Below are positions 34,601 to 46,749 of a stretch of DNA of 64,000 bases, one piece after another (within the stretch, counting starts at the first letter, position 1; every line of letters begins with the position of its first letter). The stretch covers positions 186,001-250,000 of the forward strand of contig JADLSH010000079.1 of NCBI GenBank assembly GCA_016169945.1. The letters are read 5' to 3'. The notes below the pieces were generated by a model. It saw only the letters and a program-made list of their open reading frames with translations, searched no databases and had not been told where the DNA came from. The stretch is from Trachythela sp. YZ-2020 (taxonomy: Eukaryota; Cnidaria; Anthozoa; Malacalcyonacea; Clavulariidae). The translations under genes and the position numbers were made by a program.

Positions 34601-34621
34601 CATATTCCTTTAGATGCAGAA

Positions 34622-35910
34622 CTATATCCTGTCCCAAGTGCAAACCTTTTTTTTCATGTTTCCGGAACATCCCTGTGGCAATTTTGATTCCCCCGGATGG
34701 TAGCTTTCTTCTTCCCACCATTCAAATATACAGTCCTTCCTTTTTCGTTTCAAGATTCCTTGAGAATCAGAAGGTGTTAACTTACAATAAGGTCCTTCAA
34801 TTAAGGTCTTAAGGTCATTCATAATTTATCAATATTTTCAAAAATACCCTCTTTGTATCAGAGCTGAGCGAGGTTTAGCTAGTGCTGTTATTGTAAAAAC
34901 TGTGGGAGAAATTCAAGAAAAGTGAGACAAGCAAGAGAGTTTATATTTTATAATTTTGTAATAAGGATTATTCATAACCTTTTTGTGACATTTTGGGATC
35001 GTCATCACTTGGAATTAATCAAAGCAGTGTAAAGAAGTGGCAGTTTATGGAAGATGTTAAATTGAAGGGAAATGAACATCATTATGTACATGTATATATA
35101 ATGGAGCACAATATATATAGGGGGTCATTATTTTTTATGCTTTTGGCACGACAGGGTTACTTATTTTTTGTCATACGAATTTTAAATTACACATCCCCAC
35201 ACCCCCCCCCCCCGACCTAAATTATGCCTAGTCTCCTGAGCTAAATCATAATAAAGCAATGTGACGTACCTTTCTACTTCTTAAACCATTTTCAAGATCT
35301 TCATCCTCTGAATTTTCATCCTCTGAATCCAAAATCAAGGAACTTTCAACAGGCCAAACAGGGTCGTCGGTTTTTTCAGCTTTTACAATCTCTGAATATC
35401 TCCTACATGAGATTAAGAGATGTTGTTTTAATAACAGCAGTACAGGAGAGCTAAAATTTAATACATTAAGAGAAAAAGCAACGTACCACAAGCGAAGCAT
35501 TAGACTTTCTCAAAGTCTGACAAAGTTTATATGTCAGATTGTCAATAAGTGTGATGCACAAGATATTTAATTATATTACAAAACATACCTTTCTTACTAA
35601 ACTGGCCATTTCCAGCACCTTCAATAACCTCGATAAAAAGCAAAATACAAATGGGGATTCTACTTAGGATCACGCAGCATTAAAAATTTAAAAATCCATC
35701 CATTTTTCTAATTTACATACTTCTAAGTTTAAAATCTCTGAAAATTTTCGTTCCGCCATCGTGCGCTTTGCGCTTGAGCATCGTGAATTTACTCCGTATT
35801 ACCGCTGCCTGAGAATCTAACTCGAACTCGTGAATGAACTCGAACCACTGATCTGAAAACAAAGACTGGATAGTGCATCTCCATGCATAAATGAAGCCAA
35901 TTGTGGCCAT
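34622..35910 (-). CDS. Putative minus-strand multi-exon gene, function unknown
   Basis: Candidate exons in order: 35910-35721 (MATIGFIYAWRC.. to FRDFKLR, good ATG context, GTATGT donor), about 35624-35584 (41 bases between a Py-rich AG and GTATGT), about 35420-35276 (RYSEIVKAEKTDDPVWPVE then acidic SEDENSEDEDLENG, bounded by TGTAG and GTACGT) and 34822-34622 (MNDLKTLIEGPYCKL.. to a TAG). Each has coding-like composition and splice-like edges, but phases do not join cleanly through the small exon. I do not recognise a domain. The model is weak and the segments could belong to more than one transcript. Confidence 0.3.
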
Positions 35911-36464
35911 ATCGGTGTAACCACAACAAATCTACTGTGGTGTTGGGGACATGTTTAAAGAGGTTCTAACATGTTCTAGTTATTGGTGGGAAAGGAAAAA
36001 TATTGTCTCGATAAGAATTTGTCATCAGTGGCCTTTCTTTCTTCCTAAATTTGCCGGTGAATAACTAATGAGGGCACACCGATGTGGCCGCCATGTGCCT
36101 CATTATGTGGTGTTTAAGACGTTGTAAAACTCATTAGAAGAGATGTTGGAAGCTATATTTTTCACGTTGCATAGAAAAATATATTTGCTTCATAACATAA
36201 CTAATTTAAACAGCTAACGATATCACTAGTCAAGAATTTGACAGATTTAAAAATCTGATCTCATTAAAAATATTCTGGCTTCAAAATTGGCTCATTGAAT
36301 TCAATGAGTTTCAGATCAGTGACTCGGACTCAAAATCGTAACTCATCAAATAGAATATCTCATTCATTTATTCTTTAACCAAATGCTTAATTGATTTGTA
36401 AATCTATAAATTACATCATATACACCATACCTTTGGACATATTGGTGTTTAAGCACTTTCTGTT

Positions 36465-36600
36465 ACACCCAGGCGGCATAAAAGAGCACACACAGGAGAA
36501 ACCAGATCAATGTGATATTTGTGAAAGACATAACAATACCCACAATGGATTAAAACCTTATGAATGTTATATTCCATGGTCAAACAGCTTGTGAAAATAT
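36465..36600 (+). pseudogene. C2H2 zinc-finger relic
   Basis: Reads HTQEKPDQCDICERH then NTHNGLKPYECYIPWSNS, matching the linker-finger-linker pattern of Kruppel-type zinc fingers (HTGEKPYxCxxC) with losses. No full finger remains. Confidence 0.6.
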
Positions 36601-36609
36601 AAAAGAATA

Positions 36610-37250
36610 CGCGCTGGCAACAATTTTTGTCAATGTTCTAGAACAAATATTATTAAACAAATGAATTTGCAAACACATTTTCATAATTAATAATATAGTT
36701 GGTATATATTATTGATAATCTTTCTTGGCAATAATATATAGACCGATAAATATATTAGCACTGATAAATATCCAGGCTTACAGATCAAGAACCTTGCAAT
36801 AATAAATATACATGGTGTTCTCCACAAACCAAACCATATAATATTAAACTGGGTTTGTTTTCTTAATTATCCGATCCCTCACTTGCACTTCATTATTGAC
36901 AGTATTAATATTACACTCTAATTTATATACATAGAAGTTTAATGTTTTGGCTGACATAATCCAAATTCAATTGACAACACATGAGCAAGTTTTCCTTTCA
37001 GGACCCAGATAAACAAATAATGCATGATGCAGGAAACACTGCAGCTTATTGAGTTAACGCCAGAGATGAACCGGTTTGAAGATTAAATGCATTCAACATT
37101 CATCCACGTCTAGTTTTAGCAAAGTTTTTTTCCGAGTTACACCAACTTCGTATATTTAAATTAGAATTTACACAATGTTACTGACTCACGTATACTGTTA
37201 GAATAGCATGGTGTGTCTAGTTTTATTCTCATAGAAAACAAACGAATAAC
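36610..37250. other. No recognisable gene
   Basis: AT-rich, no supported frame or repeat. Confidence 0.4.
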
Positions 37251-37289
37251 CGCCGAGGATGTGTAATTGTTGGGGGCTGACAACCCAGC

Positions 37290-37445
37290 TAGCACAAGAA
37301 CGTTCCACCCACGTTGTCAGAACGTTCGGTTTACGTTGGGTACACGTTGCAATTTACGTGCGCCCAACGGGATTTTGTCGACTCCAGGGAACGTCGTCAC
37401 ATCGTTGTCGGAAAACGTTAGGAAAAATGTACACACAACGTTTAT
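37290..37445. repeat. ACGTT-rich low-complexity segment
   Basis: ACGTT or AACGT recurs about eight times in 150 bases in various spacings, with further AACGT words near 37695. It may be an arm of a transposable element; no clean unit length. Confidence 0.35.
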
Positions 37446-37789
37446 GAAACGTAAATTTATTAAAGCGAAACTTTCACACAACCTTTATAGCCTACAACCA
37501 TATATTTATTAAAGCGGAATTCCACACAACCTTGGTGCAACTATATACACTGTATATATGTTGCGTGGTATGACAACGTAATCTTATAGGATAATATAAT
37601 ATAATATAAAATTTAAAAGATAAAATAGTACAAGATATTCGTCATATGTAAAATAATATTTTCGGTGACATTCCATTGAAAGGACGTCGCAGGAACGTTT
37701 CTACCTTGCAGAGATTACAATTACATGTCTTTTTGGACGATTTTCTCTTAGTATAAATCTTGTCGATGGAATTCATCAATAATAGAGAA

Positions 37790-38070
37790 CTTAATCATAA
37801 TGATCTATATTGAAAAGTTATGGCTAACTATAGCTGAATCATAATTTTCCTATATTGAAATATTATGACTAATTACTACTTAACCATAATTTTCCTATAT
37901 TGAAAAATTATGACTAATTATAGCTTAATCATATATAATGATCTATATTGAAAAAGTATGACTAATTATAGCGTAATCATAATGATCTGTATTGAAAAAT
38001 TATGACTAATTGTAGCTTAATCACAATGATCTATATTGAAACATTATGACTAATTATAGCTTAAGCATGT
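37790..38070 (+). repeat. About 44-bp AT-rich tandem repeat, six copies
   Basis: The unit AATGATCTATATTGAAAAA followed by TTATGACTAATTATAGCTTAATCAT is repeated about six times with point changes. Non-coding minisatellite. Confidence 0.85.
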
Positions 38071-38844
38071 AGGACGGCAACGCGACGACGACGGCCAAAA
38101 CTCTTTCAAATAAACGATAGTAAAGAAAACTTGTCGTGTATTATCAATCGTATGAATTTAATACATTTTAATTCCGCTTGAATTACAGGCGTTGTATACA
38201 AGGCGTGAAAAATTTGTGATTTGCCGTTGTAAGCAGAACGAGGTCGAGGACCACGTTTAAAACTACCGCGGGACTTTAATTATTAACTAAAGCTGACTTT
38301 TACTGACCACTGATCTCGATGATTTTTGAGGACTCTTCCTAACTCAGCCATACCCTGCTTGTTCCTCCAAAGTGTGCTGCGCAGGAGAGCAGGGTGAAGA
38401 AACCATTTACATAGACCTGTGCATCATGCCTAAGGGAGTTTTCGAATCTCAGGAGGCTAACTGTACATAAGCAATAGCTAATTGTATTCTAATTATAACC
38501 TGTATGCTCTATAGTAACACTGGACCTTACCCACTTCTAGTGGGGTCACTAGGGGTGTATTTTGATATGGAACTCACTGCAAGAATATTTATTATTGTGT
38601 GAGAATTGATTATTTTTTATACAACAGTGATCTCATCAAATAATAATTAAGTCAGCTATGTCCTGCCTAATGAAAGAGAATATCATAATTATGTATTATT
38701 AGCAGACACCTGTTTAATTACATTCATTAGAATGATGCAAATATTTTAAGTTAATCTGAATTTTGTATTTACTTATGTACCTTACTTTCAATGTATTTTA
38801 TAGATAACCTAATTATACAGGCCTTAAAATATCACTCCGTAACG

Positions 38845-38990
38845 GACATTGTCCGACCCATTCATGTAATTGTCCGACCATGAAAGAAACGCACCGGAGA
38901 TTCTGTCCGACCGAAGGAAAATTGAGCATTACCGTTTGTCCGACCCAACTGTATTGATGTCCGACCAAACTTTAACTTTGTCCGACGTAA
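38845..38990 (+). repeat. Irregular TGTCCGAC(C) cluster, six copies
   Basis: TGTCCGAC occurs six times in about 140 bases at irregular 20-35-base spacing (first near 38849, last near 38979). The spacing is not constant, so it is not a simple tandem repeat. Confidence 0.6.
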
Positions 38991-39057
38991 ATTTACTACG
39001 TAAATGTTTATCAGAGCTGTTATGTGGTCCGCTAAGCGTGACAGCGGAGCCGGGTAT

Positions 39058-39143
39058 TCATTTGTCCAGTCGCATTTTGTCCAGTCGCATTTTGTCCAGT
39101 CGCAATTAGGGTTAGGGTTGGGGAGTTAGGGTTAGGGTTGTCC
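39058..39143 (+). repeat. 15-bp triplet repeat followed by telomere-like TTAGGG motifs
   Basis: TTTGTCCAGTCGCA is repeated three times from 39060, then TTAGGG appears twice, then TTGGGGAG, then TTAGGG twice more. TTAGGG is the metazoan telomere unit, so this is a very short interstitial telomere-like tract. Confidence 0.75.
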
Positions 39144-39431
39144 AATCTAATGGGTGATAACTTGTTGTGGTTTTAAGCCAAAATTATTTTTGCGTTGAAC
39201 CAATACATTTATCAATTGTGTATTTCTTCAATTCAAGTTTCTCTAATTAGTTTCAGTGAATAATCGAGCTAAGGTGGAACTAAGTTTTTGAGTAAGGTGC
39301 TTTGGCCCATCTTACATTTTTTATTCCACCCTCCCCCACTCCCCGTTGACTGGGAAAGGTGGCTGTGCTTCTCTTTAAAATCTTACACAAACCATTTTTC
39401 CTTTCGTTTATAGCCCTCACAAGTGTTGCCA

Positions 39432-41639
39432 ATGGACTCTCTACGATTTGTAGAAAGAAATGACCAGAAATATTATTGCTTTATTGACGTTTGCATTAAC
39501 ATTTTTCCGAATACATCTAAAAGTACAGTGCGACACTGGTTGAAGGCTTTGAATATACCCACTGTGATATGCTCAGGAGAAGAATGAAAATATTTGCCAA
39601 GCGGTAATCCAACCCTCTGTGGATCTTTTGGGATTATATCTGACAAAGACCTTCAGAGACTTATGGACAACAGAGTAAATAGTCAAGCATCCCCCAAAAA
39701 ACGCGCAAGATTTGGTTTCAGTTCCAGTAACCAGCCTACCACTCTTCAGTCTTCGAGCTGCTCCAGCCAGAATAGTTGTTCTACCACTTTAAATCATAGC
39801 GAGTCTTCCGTGGGAAGCCCGAGTACTAGTATTGTATCTTCCACCTGCTATAGACAGAACAGTTGTCCTACCAACTTAAATCATAGCGAGTCTCCCGTGG
39901 GAAACGAGAGTATTGTGAATTATAGCGATAGTTCGGGCGAAGATGGAGAGAATAATAAAGATATCCCACATGCTGTCAATCCAAAGGGTTCGTGTAATAC
40001 TCAGGAAAGTCAAGGCGAACAAGCTGCTGGCGAAATGCCCGCGATTTCTCCAGTTCAGAAAAAGCGGAGATCGGCCAGCGTGTTGCCACTGGAAGAGGCC
40101 CCACAGCAATTACGGACAGCAGTAAGAAGCTTGCGTGAGTATTACGAGAGAATGTTTAATCCTCTTCGTTGTGGCCCCCCGTTTTCAAAGGCTACTGCAG
40201 ACAAGACTGTTGAGAGGTTAATGGGCTTCATGTATTATTACCGCCACGTCGAAAACATTTCAAGTTTATCCTTATTACTATTTAACGACACAGATCTATT
40301 TACAAAATATATAGGATATATGGAAGACGTTCGTCAATTAAAGCCATCCACAATTAGTAATTTCCTAACAGTAGCTATAAATGTTGTAAAATATAACTTA
40401 AGGACGGAAACTGGCCCCTCTGTAGATGCAGAGAAATCGCCCCAAATTCACGCTTATCGCAGTTATCAGCGCCAATTTCAAAGGGCCAATTTTATCAGCG
40501 CCAATTTCTTAAGTTATTTGCTTACAAAATGCCCAAAGGAAGGTTTAACAAATAAGTCTAGTCAGCAGTTCTATTTCGCACATGTTTTAGAAACACTCCG
40601 GAATTTGAGAAACAATTATTTAGAATCTAGTGGACTTCAGAAAGCTAGGCACTTTCACAATTTCGTGCTGTTAGCATTGTATATGAGGGCTATGACGGGA
40701 CGTTCAAAAGAACTTCGTACACTTCGACTGTATTTAGAATCTGAAAAACAACAGCCTTTCGAATTCGACCATTTCGAATCTGCAAATTTCATCGTATTTG
40801 AGCTCGGCCAAAACATTTATATTGTCCAGTCCGATTTTAAAACTGCCAAAAGCACAGGTGCGACCAAGCTCGACATCTCCGATGACGTCGACTTGGTGTA
40901 TTATCTGAGATTGTTCGTTAATGCACGTCCATCTTTAATGCTCGGGAAATCGCACGATTATTTCTTTTTAAATGGTTATGGAGAGGCATTTCAGAGCAGT
41001 AGTTCCATTGCTAAGTATATAGGAGATATATTTGAACATGAAGTTTCAATTCGAGCTAGCACAACTGCCTTGAGACACGCGCTAGTTACTTATTTCTCCA
41101 CACTAGATGAGTCTAACGACGTAAATTTGCAAAAGAGTTTGGCCGTTCTAATGAAACACTCCGTTCGATACCAGCAGTCAGTATACACAGACTTATCACA
41201 CGCAGAAAAAACTAAGGCAAGCAGAAATCTTTTGCGCAACGAAATAACAGCCAGCGTCTTTGGTGAGCCCACAGACATAGTCCCACTGCATGATATCGCT
41301 CAGAACGCCGGTGAAGATTCTAGCGACGAAGTTGAGTTAAGGCCTGAAACGGGAGATATCGTTGCGTTGCTTGACGGGGTATCTACGAAAGAGAACGTAA
41401 ATTAATTTTTTGCGAAAATAGCTAGGTTTACGGAAGATCGTAGTGAAGTGTATTTAATCCACCTTGAACTCGTGGAGAGCTCGGACAACTTGTATCGCTT
41501 GAAGCCGGGTAAAGTGTGGACAGAACTTGTGGGGGCGTGCGTTTTTCCCCTCGATATTGTGTGGGATTCTTCCGAAAAAGCATACGAACTACGAACATCA
41601 CCTGAAGAAATATTTAAATATGTGCATGGTCACTCATGA
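39432..41639 (+). pseudogene. Crypton-like tyrosine recombinase with C-terminal module, two in-frame stops
   Basis: One continuous 736-codon frame from ATG 39432 to TGA 41637-41639, interrupted only by TGA 39585-39587 and TAA 41403-41405. The N-terminal part (RHWLKALNIPTVI, then GSFGIISDKDLQRL) looks DNA-binding; a Ser-rich linker follows. The middle (about 40180-40400) resembles a core-binding domain. Catalytic candidates: Arg in TGRSKELRTL (about 40700), Arg at 41073 in TALRHALVTY, His at 41157 in LMKHSVRYQQ, nucleophile Tyr at 41184. This order is that of tyrosine recombinases such as Cryptons. After the TAA the frame continues as a 78-residue module (ELVESSDNLYRLKPGKVW). No RT or RNase H is nearby, so DIRS is unlikely. 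Confidence 0.65.
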
Positions 41640-41649
41640 CTCAGTGTGG

Positions 41650-43115
41650 TTAACGTACTAATTTCAAAATAGGGTACGCATTCTTTATCTATTATTCATA
41701 TGTTATATTGTAATTTCGCATGACTCATAAGGTTAAGTTTCACTGCGATTAATTAAGTTTGGAAATTCGAAACAAGTTAATTATGGAAAAAACGTATTAT
41801 AAGCGTATATTATACACAGTCAGTTAACATAATCAAGCGACCTGTTTTACGCCACGGTTGTCAAGGTTGGGGCCGGTTTTACGAATACGGGATAGCCCGT
41901 TGTAAAAAGGCTTGAAAAGCTATAAAACTACGGATATGGACTTCACAATTAATAAAGAGAAACTTTAATTTAAAAAGAAGAAGCTTTATTAAGGTTTTTA
42001 CCAAACAAGCCAATTTTAGGACTCTTCAAAAATCACTATCCGCTGCATATCGCTATCCGGCCTTCGTACAACCGGCCCCTGGATAATAAAACTGTGATTA
42101 TGTCAGTTTGTGTTGATGTTATTGACATGGTGCAAAATGCCACCAAAATTTAGGTATGGTGACTTTCGAGTGACTCTGTGTTGACAAAAACGTCGCTTGT
42201 TTAACCTCATTATTTCTTTAAAAAATATTGTAATCTACTCATGGGGATATATCGGGCAAATTAAACATTGTTGTTTTTCTATTTCTCATTTAGAGAGTCA
42301 TAATCATTAAAAGTATTTTTGTTGTATTTTTCTATTACAAAGGTTTTGCTAAAAACTCGTATGTGTTTGTATTTTTAAAAAGCCTGATGTATATTATAGA
42401 GTTTGGGTGAATATTTATGCCAGGGCCTTTTTTAACAATTCGTCAGTGGGAAAAGGGTCCTACCAAGGAAGTAGTAAAAGCGGGAGTCAGAGGAGGTGTA
42501 CAGATTTGTAGGGGTCTTCGGGAGTTTTATGTATCATTGAGTCTGGCTCTGGGTGTTGATTTCCTGCATTTTCAGCAACAATTTTTTGTATATCCCATTC
42601 TTGAAAACGGACTGAGATTTCAGTACAAATGCAAGGTTTTAGTCGTGGGAATATCATAACACTCTTCTAAGCTAAGTCATTCTCCCCATTTTTGCTTATA
42701 GTTTGGACAAAAGGGACGTTCACTGCGGGAGCCAAAATAGTTTACTCTGGGTTAACATGGAGGCTGGGGGAACTTGCGCTTCCCGACCAGTTTATATGTT
42801 AAAAAGGGCCCTGATTTATACTTTGGTATTGGGATCGTTAGTTCTCACATCATCAGTTCTCGCAATTTCGGATAGTGGGATTTTTCATTGTGAATTCATC
42901 AGGAACTTACCGTTTTTTATTTTACTCCAGTGCGCAGTTACGCACTTTTCAATTTTCTATATCTGGCGTAAATTTCTAGATTTTAATTATTAGTCGCTAG
43001 GGCACCGGCCAAAATTTCCGTCTATTTCTTACAGATCACAGATGTATTTCGTTATTTTACTATCCCGATATTAACACAATATTAACATTGCTTAAAGCAT
43101 ACTTAGAAAGGGTTT
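41650..43115. other. No recognisable gene
   Basis: A few frames of 80-96 codons are present but lack motifs, splice support or sensible composition. I treat them as chance. Confidence 0.4.
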
Positions 43116-43121
43116 ATTCGC

Positions 43122-43450
43122 TTTAGGTCAGACCGTTGTCAATCCAGTTTAAGTATTGAGCCCTAAATATCAGTTCATCCAGGTATATATTTAGGTCAGA
43201 CCGTTATCAATCCAGTTGAAGTATTGAGACCCTAAATATCAGTTCATCCAGGTATATATTTAGGTCAGACCGTTATCAATCCAGTTTAATTATTGAGACC
43301 CTAAATATCAGTACATCCAGGTATATATTTAGGTCAGACCGTTATCAATCCAGTTTAAGTTTTGAGACACTCAGACAGTTTATCTATCCAGTTAAGTATT
43401 GAGATCCTAAATATCAGTTCATCCAGGCTCACATACTTAGGTCAGTTCAC
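43122..43450 (+). repeat. 69-bp minisatellite, about 4.5 copies
   Basis: Units begin with TTTAGGTCAGACCGTT at 43122, 43190, 43259 and 43328 (68-69 bp spacing) and contain ATCAATCCAGTTTAAG and CTAAATATCAGTTCATCC. The fifth copy is decayed. Confidence 0.9.
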
Positions 43451-43454
43451 TTAA

Positions 43455-44700
43455 TACCATGTGTCATCAACAATGCGACTAATTATGTATTTTATATTTT
43501 ATAATTTGCATTTTTATAATACTGCAAACTTGTTTTGGTGACTTTATGGACAGAATACAAAATAGAAAGAGGGAGACATCCATATGGACTCGATCGTTAT
43601 GAGGATAACTGAGATATACATATATATATATAATGCTTCAGAAGTGCGATGTATGTCGTTCTCTCAAACGCCATCTTGGATTTTCGAAATTATACAAGAT
43701 ACAAGATTTGCATTAGATGCGATAATTTCACTTTGAATGGTAAGAGTATTATTATGTTTTAAGGATTATTAAAAGAGAGATTGAGAATGTGTTTTACCTC
43801 ATCAATGATCAATATAATTCAAAATACAACAAGAAGTTCGATGTTGTGTGATGCTATTTGCAGGTTTTATTTAGTTTGCAGTTTCCTATTTCCAAGTTTC
43901 ATATTTCCAGTTTTCTAATTCTTAGCCTATAAACCTAATATTACAATCTGGTTTTGTTCGATAAAGCAGATTGTTATTACAAATCAACCTGATACATAGC
44001 AATTTCATATAAACCGCAACACATATTGTAAACAATATTGATTGGAGTGTTCGATATATGATATAAATGGCTAAGTGGAAATACTGAACTTAAGAGGCCG
44101 ATTACATGGGCCGAGTTGTCCCGGCTAACAGAGTTGACCCGCTAAGGCGAGACGAGTTATAAATTGCAATTACATGAGCCGGGCTAGCTCGGCAAACCGG
44201 GCTGAAGTGAGCTCATTAAACTGAAAATTTTCAACAATTAAATAAGTTTTGCTAGTTTTAGAAAGAAAATTGTTTACGTACTGCAATTAAGGGCTTCTTC
44301 ACGTATAGGCTGGAGTTAGATGCTGTATTTACAATGAGAAATGCCCATAACATAGTTTTCTTAATACAATATCTTCGATTTGTTTAGCTATAACAGTTTT
44401 CTACTCACTAGGGCGCTTGATATATGCATTGGTGCAAGCGTTTTTCAGTTCTAGCAATAGACCTTATGCATAATGACATTTCCAAACTGTGCATGACCAC
44501 AAATACCAGAAATATTTTCTAGTATTTTATTTTTTAGATCCTCGCAAAGAATTCTGGTAGTTGTAGTCAAACACAGCAAAGAAACGTCATAATGCATAAT
44601 GTCTATTCAGAACACAGATTGATTCTGGAATGCATGCAGTGTTCGTAGAAATTTCAACTAGAAAATCCCAAATGAATGTTCCCAAACATCAAATATACAA
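43455..44700. other. No recognisable gene; degenerate GCCG(A/G)G repeat at 44095-44215
   Basis: Mostly AT-rich. At 44095-44215 a GC-rich patch repeats ATTACATG(G/A)GCCG followed by AG..GCTAGC or CCCGGCTA. No gene seen. Confidence 0.4.
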
Positions 44701-44711
44701 GGAAACGGCTA

Positions 44712-46420
44712 CTATCTAAATGCCCAGGTTTTCCAATTATCTGCGGACCACTTGCATTCTGGCGATTGGAATAACCATGCAATTAGTTCTGAAATCTCCC
44801 CTCCAAAACAACCAGGTTTCGCCAATTCCGCCGGAATCCAGGAGCTTCTTAGACCGCCGTAGTTTACAAAAACTTCTTCTGGTGCTGTTGTCCGCGGTAG
44901 ATCCTCTTTGGCGACAACGACCAGTTGTCTTTCGACCACTTTGTATTCTGCATTGCAACACGCGTCGATTTCTGCCTCGACCTTGTGCCAATCTCTTTCC
45001 TCCAGCTGTGGCACGGAGTCAAGGGATAGTTCATCTTGCGCAGTGACTGGAGAACAAGTGGTTGGTTTGCATAGCGACCCAAATTGTTACCGTTCGCTAT
45101 TTCGGCGTCGAAGTAAAGCTTTTTCCATTCTAAGGCGTAAAAGCGAGATTTTTCACGACCGCCCGATTCACTAACTCGAGTGCCTTTTTCGGCGTACAGG
45201 CAAAGATGGGTTTTCTTCTCAATCAGTTCGTGTTGTTTCAGAAACAGACCATAGCCTGCATGCGCAATGGTGCTCTTCGCGGGGAAACAATGGCTTTCGA
45301 ATCTGAGTGGGCATTCTACTATTCGAAAGAAGAACGCATCTTGTTCTTGGCTCGACTCCATCTGATCATCTGTTCCGACAACGATTGGCGTGGTGGGTTC
45401 CTGCCTTTGTTGCGCCCATTTCTCCTCCGGACATTCAGGTGGGTTGGAAATCGGAACGTACGCCCTATGCCGTTCTGCGAGTGGGTTCCATTCTTTACGC
45501 AGCTCCCACGGTCTAAATGGGTGAGAGAACACCTCTTCTGGCAAATTGAAGATTCCAGAACGATTTGCAATGGCATCCCGCATGTGTTGATTTATCTCCA
45601 TGTCTATGCCAGTGGTGTAGAAAGACAATGTGTATCCATATGCAGCTAATATTGCGTTGCGATTTCTGGGTTCACCATCTATTTTCACAACAATATCTAT
45701 AACGAGTCGACCGTAGGCACCACGAGGCACTGTCGAGTTACCTTCGGCATCGCTTGGTATTCCTAGGTAAACTGCATCTGCCCCGTGGATGATTGATCGG
45801 GCAGCGCGCAGAGATTCTATCCCAATATGTCTCGTCAAGAGTTGGGTCTTTCTAGTGGAAGTCGGATCGGTGGCTTTGTAAACGCGTACGGAGTAAGACA
45901 CTTCAGGTGCGTCGGTAAACGCCAGGCGAATTCGTATGAAATTGTCGTTTGTCCTGAGCGACTTTAGATCATCCGAGCTGTTATCCGCGATGTAAATTTC
46001 GCATGAATCACCGTCGTAGAAATGTATAGATTCTTTGGGAATTTCTTGCAGCACATGGTCGGGCGACGGTGGAACGCGCCACGAATACGGTAGAGGGTCG
46101 GTCAGCTTCCGCTGCTGTTTAAATGCAAGCATGTACTTACCAACAGTGTCGAGAACATGTGTTGGCGAGGCACGGGTTGTCGCAGGTGGACTAAACGGTG
46201 GCGTGGAACAGGCGAGGCAGTGGTACTTGGCTAGCGAAGTGGTGCTTAGCCCTTTGTGCATTTGTCGAAGGGTTTGCGCGTGGATCTCGGATCGGGCACA
46301 GTGCATAGGCCTCTCGTTGACGTCAGGGGCTGTTTCCGAAGCCTCGTCAGCTTCGTTCTCGCTATCATGATAACTGAAATAGAGAGTGGTGGAACGGTTC
46401 AAAGTTTCGTAATATTTCAT
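44712..46420 (-). CDS. SNase-like nuclease and SET-like domain fusion, one frameshift
   Basis: Starts at ATG 46420. Residues 1-130 are low complexity with possible zinc ligands (HCLAC). Residues 131-305 match staphylococcal-nuclease folds: HFYDGDS (Asp136, Asp138), IRIRLAFTDAPE (Arg165, Asp170, Glu173) and AYGRLV (Arg238), so all catalytic positions of Staphylococcus nuclease are kept; PWELRK closes the domain. Residues 370-460 look like the start of a SET methyltransferase domain (TIAHAGYGLFLKQ, LCLYAE, FYALEW, NNLGRYANQ). A frameshift near 45005-45060 moves the SET end to another frame (DACCNAEYKVVERQL, EEVFVNYGGLRSSW), stopping at 44712. Single exon. GC content is visibly higher than in the flanks. 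The nuclease call is strong and the SET call is good. Confidence 0.75.
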
Positions 46421-46429
46421 GTGCGCTAT

Positions 46430-46700
46430 TTACCCAAATAAGAATTTGTGATAGGACAATTTGATATTTTGCTGAAATATGTAAATATTTTCTGTTTTAG
46501 CATTCGTGGAATGTTGTCCCAAAGTACACACAGTGATATGTTCAATTTTTACGATCACCAGGAGTGCATCAAGCATGTTCCACAGTACAGGTGCGTGTTA
46601 TCTTCAAGAGGGAAGTTTGTATTTGACTATGACAATTACAAGGGACCGGTTGTATTTAATTCTCAACTACTTTATAACTACCCGTTTTGTAGTTAAATGG
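46430..46700 (+). other. Upstream of the nuclease-SET gene; open frame of doubtful meaning
   Basis: A plus-strand frame of about 80 codons starts 28 bases beyond the divergent gene start. It contains an AG-preceded segment (HSDMFNFYDHQECIKH). No motif recognised; I do not claim a gene. Confidence 0.25.
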
Positions 46701-46749
46701 TAGTTAATTCTATAGTCCGGTTGATAATTTCAAGGAAATATATAACGGT

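Noticed and set aside
39432..41639. DIRS retrotransposon
   Set aside because: No reverse transcriptase, RNase H or split repeats near the recombinase.
42417..42993. Two frames of 80 and 96 codons that could be genes
   Set aside because: No motif, no splice support and no sensible neighbour; composition fits chance.
43122..43450. CRISPR-like array
   Set aside because: Whole 69-bp units repeat, including the would-be spacers; it is a minisatellite.
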